Shown here one piece after another: positions 1-8,630 of a DNA stretch of 64,000 nt (position 1 is the stretch's first letter; each line of letters opens with the position of its first letter). The position numbers and the translations under genes are program-made. The notes below the pieces were generated by a model, which did no database searches, had not been told where the DNA came from, and worked only from the letters and a program-made list of their open reading frames with translations. This DNA is from Caballeronia choica (GTDB lineage Bacteria > Pseudomonadota > Gammaproteobacteria > Burkholderiales > Burkholderiaceae). The DNA lies in NCBI RefSeq assembly GCF_001544535.1, contig NZ_FCON02000019.1, positions 1 through 64,000 of the forward strand, read 5' to 3'.

Positions 1-20
1 GAAGCTGCTTTCTTTGCTTA

Positions 21-129
21 CTTTCTTTGCAGCAGCAAAGAAAGTGAGTCCCGCCCCGGACAGGGGCAGAGCAAATAAACCAAAAACAAAACAAGTTTCA
101 CAGAAGCGCAAAAACATCAAACGGCGTAA
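21..129. repeat. Hairpin-led dispersed intergenic repeat, copy 1
   Basis: CTTTCTTTGC at 21-30 and GCAAAGAAAG at 35-44 form a perfect 10-bp inverted repeat. It is followed by a cytosine-rich block and ends with AGAAGCGCAAAAACATCAAA from 102. The same order of blocks, from GCAAAGAAAG to the AGAAGCGC tail, occurs at 30525-30618, where the last 28 bases differ at only one position. Both copies are intergenic. This resembles the intergenic hairpin repeats common in Burkholderia-type genomes; function unknown. Confidence 0.6.
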
Positions 130-178
130 ACAGCAAAACCCCGCCCCAAGCGCCAGCGCCCCACCCCCACCCCCCCGT

Positions 179-841
179 TCAGGTCCGTTTGATCTCCACC
201 CGTGCATCCCGCGCCTTCCCACTCGGGCTAGTGCTGGTCTTGAATTCACCGTCATACATCGATGAAAGCGCCCCTGTATATCCATAGACGCGGCATGATT
301 TGTACCCGCGCTTGGTGAGCGCTTTCTCAAACGCCGTGGCGAAATTGATCTCTCCCTCGGCGCTATGGCAGTTGTAGCACTTGATCGTGCCAGCGAATTC
401 GAGCTTGAGTCCGCTTTCAAACAAACGCGTGACGACGTCGGGTGCCTTCAGCATGAAGGCGAGTTTCTTCGTGCCGGTGTCGTTGTCCTCGTTGAGCTTT
501 ATCAGCAACTCCTTATCCACCTTCGACTGGTGGATCAGCTTGCCGTCTTCGTCTCTGGTCGCGTGATCGAAGATTCCTTCAATGCCGGCGAGGCTGTGCC
601 CACGGATATAGAGCTGATCTTTCGGACCCAGCGACCCGAGCACAGCGTTTGGCGTGTGCGGAACATACCAGCACTCGAAGATGTCGTGGACCTCGGGGCC
701 GTCCTTGACTGCCTTCTTCGCCATTTGCTTGGCGCTGTAGCTGTTGATCCAGCCCAGATTCTTGTCCACGTAGGCACGGCCGGGCCTCCCACCGGTCGGA
801 GGTGGTTTGACGAAGGGCACGAAAAGTATGCGTTGCGCCAT
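179..841 (-). CDS. Unknown protein, possible caspase-like (clan CD) fold
   Basis: A 220-residue soluble protein without signal peptide or membrane segment. I do not recognise a named family with certainty. The layout hydrophobic strand-RGHSLAG (His82), then a strand ending KCYNCHSAEG (Cys155, Cys158, His159), then a helix with FA..FEKAL and a VYGYTG strand recalls the His...Cys dyad of C80/caspase-like peptidases, where His follows a GH motif and Cys ends the next strand. That fold call is inference only. The start is preceded by GGGAG five bases upstream. It stands alone, beside a dispersed repeat on its 3' side. Alternatives are an effector-like or stress-linked protein of unknown role. Confidence 0.6.
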   Translation of the reverse strand: MAQRILFVPFVKPPPTGGRPGRAYVDKNLGWINSYSAKQMAKKAVKDGPEVHDIFECWYVPHTPNAVLGSLGPKDQLYIRGHSLAGIEGIFDHATRDEDGKLIHQSKVDKELLIKLNEDNDTGTKKLAFMLKAPDVVTRLFESGLKLEFAGTIKCYNCHSAEGEINFATAFEKALTKRGYKSCRVYGYTGALSSMYDGEFKTSTSPSGKARDARVEIKRT

Positions 842-1086
842 GCCGGACTCCCGCTGCTCGTCATGAATGCCGGGGCTGCCCTGCGCCGGAAAGCGCGTCG
901 GCCTGAGCCGCCGGGACGAAGGCGTTCACGCATGCGGAAAGGCATCCAGAGCGCCACTCACAAAGGATAGGAAACCTCCACCAGAGCGGCCAGAAAGAAT
1001 TGCGCGAACCACAAACGTCGCGCTGCGGACTTGGGCCGGCGCTTCCCGACGCCGCGCCTCCGCCACCGTGGTTTACCCGACCTCAC

Positions 1087-1116
1087 TTGACACCAGCCGT
1101 CATCTCGTTTGATACT
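1087..1116 (+). promoter_or_regulatory. Candidate sigma-70 promoter of the C5-dicarboxylate operon
   Basis: TTGACA at 1087-1092 is separated by 18 bp from GATACT at 1111-1116, which matches TATAAT at four of six positions. It lies 42 bp upstream of the MaoC start codon and overlaps the operator-like palindrome. Prediction by eye only. Confidence 0.45.
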
Positions 1117-1129
1117 TTGTCCGTACAAA
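1116..1129. promoter_or_regulatory. Candidate GntR/HutC-type operator
   Basis: TTTGT-CCGT-ACAAA is a perfect dyad with 5-bp arms overlapping the -10 box. It is close to the TGTA-N2-TACA pattern of HutC-subfamily GntR regulators. The GntR/UTRA gene at 6963 in the same operon is the obvious candidate ligand-responsive repressor. Confidence 0.45.
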
Positions 1130-1158
1130 CAACCAAGCGATACAGGACAGGAGGCGAC

Positions 1159-1662
1159 ATGATGCAGGCAGAGGCAATGGGCGGTCAGCGTTATCGTGCG
1201 AGCTACGGGCGATACCTGGAGGATTTCACGGTCGGCGACATCTACGAACACCGGCCGGGGCGCACGATTACGGAGTCGGACAACATCCAGTTCTCGCTCC
1301 TGACGATGAACTTCCATCCAATGCACTGCGACGCCGCGCACGCCGCCAAGAGCGAGTTCGGCAGGCTGCTGGTCAATAGCGGTCTGACTGTCGCGATCGT
1401 GCTCGGCATGTCGGTCAACGATGTCAGCGGCAAGGCAATCGCCAATCTCGGCTGGAAGGAGATCAAGCTGACCGGGCCGGTGTTCTGCGGTGACACGCTC
1501 TACGCCGAGTCGGAAGTGCTGGAAAAGCGCGAATCGAAGTCGCGCCCGACGCAAGGCATCGTCACGGTGCACACGCGCGCGTTCAAGCAGGACGGCACGC
1601 CGGTGATGGACTTCGTGCGCACGGCGCTGATCGCCAAACGCGGCTACGGCACGGGCGACTGA
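1159..1662 (+). CDS. ich: MaoC-family hydratase, probable itaconyl-/mesaconyl-CoA hydratase
   Basis: A 167-residue single hot-dog hydratase. In this gene set it would hydrate itaconyl-CoA (or mesaconyl-C4-CoA) to citramalyl-CoA for the CitE lyase at 7765. The ATG at 1159 is chosen because AGGAGG stands just upstream and family homology starts near RYRASYGRYLEDF; the frame is open further upstream. The active-site loop reads NFHPMHCD (Asn51-His53-His56-Asp58), so the usual catalytic Asp of the D-x-N-P-x-H R-hydratase motif is Asn here. This may mark the methyl-branched dicarboxylyl-CoA subgroup. First gene of the operon, 94 bp before the MFS gene. MaoC family is secure; the substrate comes from context. 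Confidence 0.75.
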   Translation: MMQAEAMGGQRYRASYGRYLEDFTVGDIYEHRPGRTITESDNIQFSLLTMNFHPMHCDAAHAAKSEFGRLLVNSGLTVAIVLGMSVNDVSGKAIANLGWKEIKLTGPVFCGDTLYAESEVLEKRESKSRPTQGIVTVHTRAFKQDGTPVMDFVRTALIAKRGYGTGD

Positions 1663-1756
1663 AAGGCCGGAAAGTCCGGCAGCACCCGAAGGATCCAGAC
1701 TCGACACCATAAAAAAGAGCAGCGATCCGCACCCTCTCACAGTACTGGAGACATCT

Positions 1757-3148
1757 GTGAATCAAAACGTCAGCGCAGGCGCGCGGCTGGACAGACTGCC
1801 CATGTCGCGCTTTCACTGGAAGATTCTCGGCCTCATCGGCGCGGGCGCGGCCCTCGACGCGTTCGACGTGTATCTCGCAGCCGGCGTCTCGGCGGCGATG
1901 GTCAAGCAGGGCTTTTCCACGTTGAACCTGAACGCGATCTTCGTCTCGGCGGGCTTCTTCGGCATGCTGATCGGCGCGGGTTTCTCGGGCTACCTCGGCG
2001 ACCGCTTCGGGCGTCGCTCGTCGTACCAGATCAACCTCGCGCTCTTCGGCGTCACGTCGATCGCGGCGGCGTTCGCGCCGTCGATCTTCTGGCTGATCGG
2101 CCTGCGCTTCGTGATGGGTATCGGCCTCGGCGCGGAGCTCGTGGTCGCGGCGGGCACGCTCTGCGAGTTCATCCCGCCCGCGCATCGCGGACGCTGGACC
2201 GCCTTGCTCGCGTTGATGATCAACTCGGGCCTGCTGATCGCGACGAGCATCGGCTATGTCGTGATTCCCGCGCTCGGCTGGCGCTGGATGTTCGGCATCG
2301 CGGGGATCGGCGCGGTGATCGTGTGGGTGCTGCGCCATTCGATGCCGGAGTCGCCGCGCTGGCTGGAATCGGTCGGGCGCCTGAAGGACGCCGAGGCGAC
2401 CGTCAGCGCCATCGAGCGCGAAGTCGAGGCGCAGTGCGGGCCGCTGCCGCCGTGCTCGCGCACGCAGAACCTCGAAGTGCCGCCGCAGCCGTTTCGTGCG
2501 CTGCTGCGCCGGGGCATGATCGGCCGCACGGTCACGGCGGCGCTCACGGTGGTCGCGGTGAACGTGGCGGTGTACGGCTTCGTCGCGTGGCTGCCGACGT
2601 TCTTCGTGAAGGAAGGGCGCGACGTCGTAACCTCGCTCGGCTTCACGATGCTGATGTCCTTCGGCGCACCGGCCGGCGCCTTGCTCGGCTTCTTCTGCGC
2701 GGACCGCCTGGGACGGGCGAAGGGCCTCGTCACTTTCTGCATCGCGACGATCGTGCTCGGCTTCGTCTACCCGCAGATGGTCGCGAATGCGGCGATTGCA
2801 TGCGTGGGCTTCACGCTCGTCACCTGCATCTACGTGATCGTGACGCTCGGCCTTTTCAGCTACGTGCCCGAGCTCTTCCCGACGGCGCTGCGCCTGCGCG
2901 GCACCGGCACGGCGGGCGTCTGCGGAAGGCTCGCGTCGATCATCACGTCGTATGGCGCGGTGCTGCTGTTCCAGCAGTTCGGCGTGTTCGGCGTGCTCGG
3001 CATGGTCTCCTCGGTGCTGATCCTGCTCGTGATCGCGATTCTCACACTCGGCGTCGACGCCAATCAATACTCGCTCGAAGCGGTCTCGCCCGAGAGGATG
3101 ATCCACGACGAACCCTTCGCGCTGCAAAACGGAGACATAGCACGATGA
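1757..3148 (+). CDS. MFS transporter, likely dicarboxylate (itaconate) importer
   Basis: A 463-residue inner-membrane protein with about 12 transmembrane helices. It begins with GTG, preceded by CTGGAG. The loop after helix 2 has the MFS signature GYLGDRFGRR, a PESPRWL motif closes helix 6, and ELFPTALRLRGTG lies in the C-terminal half, all typical of the sugar/metabolite-H+ symporter branch. The stop overlaps the next start (ATGA), so it is translationally coupled to the MmgE/PrpD gene. The context suggests uptake of the C5-dicarboxylate degraded by the operon; the sequence alone does not show substrate. Confidence 0.8.
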   Translation: MNQNVSAGARLDRLPMSRFHWKILGLIGAGAALDAFDVYLAAGVSAAMVKQGFSTLNLNAIFVSAGFFGMLIGAGFSGYLGDRFGRRSSYQINLALFGVTSIAAAFAPSIFWLIGLRFVMGIGLGAELVVAAGTLCEFIPPAHRGRWTALLALMINSGLLIATSIGYVVIPALGWRWMFGIAGIGAVIVWVLRHSMPESPRWLESVGRLKDAEATVSAIEREVEAQCGPLPPCSRTQNLEVPPQPFRALLRRGMIGRTVTAALTVVAVNVAVYGFVAWLPTFFVKEGRDVVTSLGFTMLMSFGAPAGALLGFFCADRLGRAKGLVTFCIATIVLGFVYPQMVANAAIACVGFTLVTCIYVIVTLGLFSYVPELFPTALRLRGTGTAGVCGRLASIITSYGAVLLFQQFGVFGVLGMVSSVLILLVIAILTLGVDANQYSLEAVSPERMIHDEPFALQNGDIAR

Positions 3149-4539
3149 ATCCACACGATGACAACGCACGCATTTCGGCCCGCCTCGCGGACTTCGCGCT
3201 GAAGCTGACCCTCGACGACATTCCGTCGGCCGTGCGCGAGCGCGCGAAGCATCTGATCCTCGACGGCATCGGTCTCGCGCTGGCGACCTCGGCGTTCGAC
3301 TATGCAGGCATCGCGCTCGCTGCGATGCGCGAGTTGGGCGATGGGCAATCGACGGTGTTCGGCAAATCCGGCAGGCTCGCGCTGCGCGACGCGATGCTGG
3401 CGAACGGCCTGCTCGTACACGGCCTCGACTTCGACGACACGCATTCGCGCGGCGTGATCCACTCGACGGCAAGTGCGTTGCCGTGCGCGTTCGGCCTCGC
3501 CGAGCGCGAACGGGCGAGCGGCGCGGAGATGCTGACTGCGTATATCGTGGCGATGGAAGTTTCCACGCGAGTCGGCGCCGTCGCGCAGAGCGGCTTTCAC
3601 AAGGTGGGATTTCATCCGACGGGATTGGTCGGCGCATTCGGCTGTGCGCTCGCGGCGAGCAAGCTGATGCGTCTTTCACCGCGCGCCGCGATGCATGCGC
3701 AGGGCATCGTGCTCTCGATGGCCGCGGGGAGCCTGGAGTTCCTCGAAGACGGCGCGTGGACCAAACGCCTGCATCCGGGCTGGGCGGCGTCGAGCGCGAC
3801 CACGGCGGCGACGCTCGCGAAGCACGGCTATATCGGTCCAGAAGCCGCTTACGAAGGCCGCTACGGACTCTATTCGCTCTATCTCGCGGAAGGCGCCAAG
3901 CCCGATCTGTCGATCGCGACGGCGGGCCTCGGCGAGACGTGGGAGATCGATCAGGTCGCGCTCAAGCCGATCCCCGCGTGCCACTTCACGCACGCCTCGT
4001 CCGATGCCGCGATTGCGCTGCATCGCGAACATGCGCTTGCCGCCGATGCCATCGAGAAGGTCGTCGTGCGCGTGCCGGGCCCGGTGGTCGATGTGGTGTG
4101 CGAGCCGGTTGCGAACAAGAAGCGTCCGGCCAACAGCTACGACGCGCAGTTCAGCATTCCGTACATCGTCGCGACCGGCCTGCTCAAGGGCCGCTTCACG
4201 CTCGACGATCTCGAACCGTCCGCGCTCGCCGACGCCGCCGTGCTCTCGCTCGCGCAGCGCGTCGAATACGAAGTCGATGCGGAATCGACCTTCCCGCGCC
4301 ACTACACGGGCGAGGTGATCGTTCATACGCGCGATGGCCGCCGTTTCGCGCATCGCGAGGCGGTCAACCGCGGCTCGTCCGACCGGCCGATGACCAACCA
4401 GGGCATCGTCGACAAGTTTCATGACAACGCGCTGCGGGTCGTCTCCCGCGAGCGCGCCGACCGGGTGCGCGATGCGGTGCTCGGACTCGAGCGCGCGAGC
4501 GTCGCCGATCTCGCAGGCATTCTGCGCCAACCCGATTAA
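3145..4539 (+). CDS. MmgE/PrpD family protein (cis-aconitate decarboxylase/2-methylcitrate dehydratase-like)
   Basis: A 464-residue cytoplasmic enzyme of the MmgE/PrpD superfamily, which contains 2-methylcitrate dehydratase and cis-aconitate decarboxylase (the itaconate-forming enzyme). The family hallmark VHGLDFDDTH...GVIHSTAS, with Asp95, Asp97-Asp98, Thr99 and His106, aligns with the catalytic loop of that superfamily. The all-helical N-domain and the C-terminal alpha/beta lid end normally. The start overlaps the MFS stop by ATGA. A member of this family also sits in the Pseudomonas itaconate cluster as I recall it (PA0878-PA0883). Its reaction is unclear: isomerisation or dehydration of a related acid such as citramalate, or a side activity. 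Confidence 0.8.
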   Translation: MNPHDDNARISARLADFALKLTLDDIPSAVRERAKHLILDGIGLALATSAFDYAGIALAAMRELGDGQSTVFGKSGRLALRDAMLANGLLVHGLDFDDTHSRGVIHSTASALPCAFGLAERERASGAEMLTAYIVAMEVSTRVGAVAQSGFHKVGFHPTGLVGAFGCALAASKLMRLSPRAAMHAQGIVLSMAAGSLEFLEDGAWTKRLHPGWAASSATTAATLAKHGYIGPEAAYEGRYGLYSLYLAEGAKPDLSIATAGLGETWEIDQVALKPIPACHFTHASSDAAIALHREHALAADAIEKVVVRVPGPVVDVVCEPVANKKRPANSYDAQFSIPYIVATGLLKGRFTLDDLEPSALADAAVLSLAQRVEYEVDAESTFPRHYTGEVIVHTRDGRRFAHREAVNRGSSDRPMTNQGIVDKFHDNALRVVSRERADRVRDAVLGLERASVADLAGILRQPD

Positions 4540-4550
4540 GGATCGTTCAC

Positions 4551-5726
4551 ATGGCAACCGCTGAACTGGATAGCACGCAGGACGCACAGGAAAACGAGGC
4601 GCTGATCCTCGACATGCTGGAGCGCTTCCTGAAGTCCGAAGTCAAACCCTACGTGCATGCGCTCGAAGCCGCGGACGAATACCCGCACGAGATCGTCGAG
4701 AAGATGAAGGAGATGGGACTCTTCGGCTGCCTCATCGCGCCGGAGTATGGCGGTCTCGGCCTCTCCACGTCGACCTACGCGAAGATCATCGACCGGATGT
4801 CGGCGGTGTGGATGTCGGTGAGCGGCATCATCAACTCGCACGTCATCATGGCGATGACCGTGCAGCGCAACGGCACCGAGGAGCAGAAGCGCGAGTTCCT
4901 GCCGCGCATGGCGACGGGCGAACTGCGCGGCGGCATCGGCCTGACCGAGCCGGATTGCGGCACCGACCTGCAGGCGATCCGCACCGTCGCGCGGCGCGAA
5001 GGCGACGAGTACGTGGTCAACGGCAACAAGACCTGGATCACCAACAGCCTCTACGGCAACGTGCTCGCGCTGCTCGTCAAGACCGACCCGAAGGCCGAGC
5101 CGCGCCATCGCGGCATGAGCCTCCTGCTGATCGAAAAGGGCCCGGGCTTCGAAGTGAGCCGCAAGCTGCCGAAGCTCGGCTACAAGGGCATCGATACCTG
5201 CGAACTGAGCTTCACCGACTTTCGCGTGCCGGTGTCGCGGCTGATCGGCGGCATCGAGGGACGCGGTTTCAAGCAGATCCTGAACGGGCTCGAACTCGGG
5301 CGCATCAACGTGGCGGCGCGCGGCGTCGGCATCGCGCAGGCGGCGCTCGATGAATCCGTGTCGTATTCGCAGCAGCGCAAGACCTTCGGCAAGCCGATCT
5401 GCGAGCATCAGGCGATTGCGCTCAAGCTCGGCGAAATGGCGACCCGCGTGCAGGCCGCGCGCCTGCTCACCGACGCCGCCGCGCGCGCCTTCGATCGCGG
5501 CGAGCGTTGCGACATGGAAGCGGGCATGGCGAAGTACTTCGCGACCGAAGCGGGACTGGAGAACAGCATCGAAGCCATGCGCATTCATGGCGCATACGGC
5601 TATTCGAAGGAATTCAACGTGGAGCGCCTGTATCGCGATGCGCCCTTGCTCGTCATCGGCGAGGGCACGAACGAGATGCAACGCATCATCATCGCCAAAC
5701 AACTGATCGAGAGGAACCCGGTATGA
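4551..5726 (+). CDS. Acyl-CoA dehydrogenase (FAD)
   Basis: A 391-residue canonical acyl-CoA dehydrogenase. It has the helical N-domain, the substrate and FAD loop GLTEPDCGTDLQAIRT, the WITNS strand and a C-terminal helical domain with MRIHGAYGYSKEFNVER. The catalytic base is Glu371 in IGEGTNEMQR. Length and motifs are those of the glutaryl/short-branched-chain subgroup. The start lies 11 bp after the MmgE stop, and the stop overlaps the CoA-transferase start (ATGA). It could oxidise methylsuccinyl-CoA or another C5-CoA to mesaconyl/itaconyl-CoA and so feed saturated C5 acids into the pathway; that is inferred from the neighbours. Confidence 0.85.
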   Translation: MATAELDSTQDAQENEALILDMLERFLKSEVKPYVHALEAADEYPHEIVEKMKEMGLFGCLIAPEYGGLGLSTSTYAKIIDRMSAVWMSVSGIINSHVIMAMTVQRNGTEEQKREFLPRMATGELRGGIGLTEPDCGTDLQAIRTVARREGDEYVVNGNKTWITNSLYGNVLALLVKTDPKAEPRHRGMSLLLIEKGPGFEVSRKLPKLGYKGIDTCELSFTDFRVPVSRLIGGIEGRGFKQILNGLELGRINVAARGVGIAQAALDESVSYSQQRKTFGKPICEHQAIALKLGEMATRVQAARLLTDAAARAFDRGERCDMEAGMAKYFATEAGLENSIEAMRIHGAYGYSKEFNVERLYRDAPLLVIGEGTNEMQRIIIAKQLIERNPV

Positions 5727-6913
5727 GCTTGCCGCTTTCAGGCGTTCGCATCGTCGCCGTCGAGCAGTACGGCGCCGGCCCCTTCGCTACCCAGCATCTC
5801 GCCGACCTCGGCGCCGAGATCATCAAGATCGAGAACTTCCGCGAGGGCGGCGACGTGGGGCGCCTCGTCGGCCCGCATTTCTTCGGCGAGGGCGACAGCC
5901 ACTTCTTCGAAGCGTTCAATCGCAACAAGTCGAGCTTTACGCTCGATCTGAAGAAGGAGGAAGCGCGCCAGGTGCTCCTCGATCTGGTCGCGACGAGCGA
6001 TGCGGTCTTCAACAACCTGCGCGGGGACCTGCCCGCGAAGCTCGGCCTCACTTACGAGCAGTTGAGCGTGGCGAATCCGGCGATCGTGTGCGGGCATCTG
6101 TCGGCGTATGGGCGCACCGGCAGCCGCGCGTCGTGGCCCGGCTACGACTATCTGATGCAGGCGGAGGCCGGCTATCTGTCGATGACGGGCGAGCCCGACA
6201 GCCCGCCCGCGCGCTTCGGCCTCTCGATCATCGACCTGATGACGGGCACCACCGCCGCCATGGCGTTGCTCGCGGGCATCGTCCAGGCGCGCGCGACGGG
6301 CCAGGGCCGGGATGTCGACGTGAGCCTCTTCGACGTCGCGCTGCATAACCTTGCGTACGTGGCGACGTGGTACCTGAACGGCGACGTGGTGACCGGACGC
6401 GACCGCCGCTCGGCGCATCCGTCGCTCACGCCGAGCCAGTTGTACAAGACCAAGGACGGCTGGATCTTCCTCATGTGCAACAAGGAGAAGTTCTGGGGCG
6501 TGCTTGCCGAAGTGCTCGACAAGCCGTCATGGGTGACCGACGAACGCTTCTGCAACTTCAAGGCGCGGCTCGCGAATCGCGACGTGCTGGAGAAGGAACT
6601 CGACGCCGCGCTCTCCATCGCGACGACCGAAGAATGGTTGAAGCGCCTGGGCGGACGCGTGCCTGCCGCGCCGGTGTACGACGTCAAGCAGGCACTCGAC
6701 AACCCCTTCGTCGCGGAACGCGAGGGCGTCGTCGCGGCGGAGCATCCGCAGTTCGGGAAGATTCACGGCGTGGCGGCGCCGGTGCGCGTGGACGAGCCGC
6801 TGCCCAAGCAGGCCGCGCCCGAACTCGGACGCGACACGGACCGGCTGCTCGCCGAACTCGGTTACGATGCTGGCAGAATCGCTGCGCTTCGCGATCAGGC
6901 CGTGGTGCAATGA
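5723..6913 (+). CDS. ict: CaiB/BaiF family CoA-transferase, probable itaconate CoA-transferase
   Basis: A 396-residue class III CoA-transferase. The Rossmann-like N-half begins LSGVRIVAVEQYGAGPFATQ, followed by DLGAEIIKIE, NRNKSSFTLDLK and AYGRTG. The nucleophilic Asp of the family is Asp171 in FGLSIIDLMTG, and the C-terminal part returns to the first domain as usual. The start is coupled to the dehydrogenase stop by ATGA overlap. In the itaconate route this class activates the free acid with succinyl-CoA. Class is secure, substrate inferred from the hydratase-transferase-CitE lyase set. Confidence 0.8.
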   Translation: MSLPLSGVRIVAVEQYGAGPFATQHLADLGAEIIKIENFREGGDVGRLVGPHFFGEGDSHFFEAFNRNKSSFTLDLKKEEARQVLLDLVATSDAVFNNLRGDLPAKLGLTYEQLSVANPAIVCGHLSAYGRTGSRASWPGYDYLMQAEAGYLSMTGEPDSPPARFGLSIIDLMTGTTAAMALLAGIVQARATGQGRDVDVSLFDVALHNLAYVATWYLNGDVVTGRDRRSAHPSLTPSQLYKTKDGWIFLMCNKEKFWGVLAEVLDKPSWVTDERFCNFKARLANRDVLEKELDAALSIATTEEWLKRLGGRVPAAPVYDVKQALDNPFVAEREGVVAAEHPQFGKIHGVAAPVRVDEPLPKQAAPELGRDTDRLLAELGYDAGRIAALRDQAVVQ

Positions 6914-6962
6914 GGCTCGCATGCTGGATGCAATGAGCCGCGCACAGGAGGTCGGCGGACGC

Positions 6963-7748
6963 ATGCATGAGTCCACCTCTTCCCGTGCAGGCACATCGAT
7001 GGTCACCGTACTCGGTCAGCAGCCGCGTTATATGCAGCTCGCGCAGACGCTCGTCAACGAAATCCAGAGCGGACGATATCCCGTCGGCTCGACCATACCG
7101 ACCGAGTTCGAGCTTTGCGAGCAGTTCGGCGCGAGCCGCTCGACCGTGCGCGAGGCGGTGAAGCAACTGGTGCAGCTTGGCATGGTGGTGCGGCAGCCGG
7201 GCGTCGGCACGACGGTGAAGGCGCTCAAGAGCGAGGGCGCCTACACGCAGGTGATGCAGCAGTTGAGCGACCTGCAGCGCTATACGGCGGACACGGTCCT
7301 GGAGATTCTCTCGAAGAAGACCGAGCCGCTCGACGACCCGGCCGTCGCCGGACTGCTCGGCGCGAATGCCGGCGAGACCTGGCTGCATGTCAGGAGCCTG
7401 CGCCGCTCGCCGGGCAGCGCCGATCCGATCTGCCATACCGACGCCTACATTCATCCCGCCTTCCGCTCGCTGAAGATCGAAGAGGACGAACTGCACACGC
7501 CGCTCTTCATGATGATCGAGCGCCAGTTCGGCGAGCAGATCGCCGAAGTCCAGCAGGAGATTCGCGCGATCGCGATGCCGTCCGACATCGCGCGGCTCGT
7601 CAACGCGAAGGCGCGCTCGCCCGCGCTGTGGGTGTGCCGCCGCTATCTGAACCGGCGCGGGAATGTGGTCGAGGGCGCGATCGTCATTCATCCGGCAGAC
7701 CGCTATACCTATTCTGAAACGTTCCAGCGTGGCTGGAACGCCGCTTGA
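6963..7748 (+). CDS. GntR-family regulator with UTRA domain
   Basis: A 261-residue HutC-subfamily regulator. Residues about 20-90 are the winged helix (QLAQTLVNEIQSGRYPVGS...FGASRSTVREAVKQL), and the rest is a UTRA effector domain ending in YTYSETFQRGW. I chose the ATG at 6963, 12 bases after CAGGAGG; in-frame ATGs at 6921 and 6933 are also possible. It lies inside the operon between the CoA-transferase and the lyase, so it is probably autoregulated by the intermediates. The dyad at 1116-1129 is a plausible target. The known Pseudomonas itaconate clusters use a LysR-type regulator instead. Confidence 0.85.
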   Translation: MHESTSSRAGTSMVTVLGQQPRYMQLAQTLVNEIQSGRYPVGSTIPTEFELCEQFGASRSTVREAVKQLVQLGMVVRQPGVGTTVKALKSEGAYTQVMQQLSDLQRYTADTVLEILSKKTEPLDDPAVAGLLGANAGETWLHVRSLRRSPGSADPICHTDAYIHPAFRSLKIEEDELHTPLFMMIERQFGEQIAEVQQEIRAIAMPSDIARLVNAKARSPALWVCRRYLNRRGNVVEGAIVIHPADRYTYSETFQRGWNAA

Positions 7749-7764
7749 ATCGAAGGAGACAGGC

Positions 7765-8580
7765 ATGACCTTGCGCAGTTATCTGTTCGTACCCGGCGAC
7801 CGGCCCGAACGCTTTGCGAAGGCGCTGGCGAGCGCCGCGCATCAGGTGGTGATCGACCTCGAAGATGCCGTCGCGCCCGATGCCAAGGTGCATGCGCGCG
7901 AGCAGCTTGCCCGCTGGCTGCGCTCGGATTTGCCTGCCGCGCAGCGGCCGCGCGTGATGGTGCGCGTCAACGCGTACGGCACGCCCTGGCATGCGGACGA
8001 TGTCGCGATGCTGCGTGACGCGGCGCTCTGCAGCGTCATGGTGCCGAAGTCGGAGAGCGCGGAGCAACTCGCCGATATCGCCTCGCGCGTGGCGGCGGAT
8101 GTCGCGCTGGTGGCGCTGGTGGAGACCGTGGCGGGCCTCGTGCAGATGCGCGCTATCGCGAAGGCTCGGGCCGTCGCGCGGCTCGCGTTCGGCTCGTTCG
8201 ACTATTGCGTGGATGCGGGCGTCGAAGGCATGGGACGCGAACTCGATGCGGTGCGCTCGGCGTTTGTCGTCGAATCGCGTTATGCGGGGTTGCCGGCGCC
8301 GCTGGACGGCGTGACGCTCGCGATCGACGACGCCGCGCGCATCGTGGAGGACGTGGCTTTCGGACGCGGCTTCGGCTTCGGCGGGAAGCTGTGCATCCAT
8401 CCGAAGCAGGTCGATGCGGTAAACCGCGGGTTCGCGCCCAGCGATGAGGAACGCGCGTGGGCGCAACGCGTGCTCGAGCGGCTTGCGCAGAATCCGCAAG
8501 GTGCATTTGCCGTCGATGGGAAGCTAGTCGACAAGCCGATCATCGAGAGGGCCAGGCGCATTGCTGCTGAAGTTGGCTGA
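7765..8580 (+). CDS. ccl: CitE-like lyase (HpcH/HpaI family), probable citramalyl-CoA lyase
   Basis: A 271-residue TIM-barrel lyase of the citrate lyase beta/malyl-CoA lyase family. Motifs in order are LFVPGDRPERF, VIDLEDAV (metal/substrate Glu-Asp), VMVPKSES, ALVETVAG (metal Glu), GSFDYCVD (metal Asp) and GGKLCIHPKQV near the end. It would split citramalyl-CoA into acetyl-CoA and pyruvate. The start is set by AAGGAGA eight bases upstream. The pathway set is hydratase (1159), CoA-transferase (5723) and this lyase. Alternative substrates are malyl-CoA or beta-methylmalyl-CoA. Confidence 0.8.
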   Translation: MTLRSYLFVPGDRPERFAKALASAAHQVVIDLEDAVAPDAKVHAREQLARWLRSDLPAAQRPRVMVRVNAYGTPWHADDVAMLRDAALCSVMVPKSESAEQLADIASRVAADVALVALVETVAGLVQMRAIAKARAVARLAFGSFDYCVDAGVEGMGRELDAVRSAFVVESRYAGLPAPLDGVTLAIDDAARIVEDVAFGRGFGFGGKLCIHPKQVDAVNRGFAPSDEERAWAQRVLERLAQNPQGAFAVDGKLVDKPIIERARRIAAEVG

Positions 8581-8630
8581 CCGCACCGCTGACCCCAGGC
8601 GCCAGCGACTAATCAAAGGACCTTTGACCG

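Larger units (their letters stand above)
842..1158. other. 317-bp divergent intergenic region
   Basis: It lies between the unknown minus-strand gene and the MaoC operon. I see no convincing gene in it. Its right part carries the promoter-like boxes and the operator-like palindrome listed separately. The left part is GC-rich and featureless. Confidence 0.5.

Noticed and set aside
2323-3144. Upstream extension of the MmgE/PrpD frame
   Set aside because: It lies entirely inside the MFS gene in another frame; homology starts at the coupled ATG at 3145.
1583-3679. Very long open frame on the minus strand opposite the MFS and MmgE genes
   Set aside because: The translation is arginine- and alanine-rich low-complexity sequence typical of antisense frames in GC-rich DNA; the plus strand encodes clear families.
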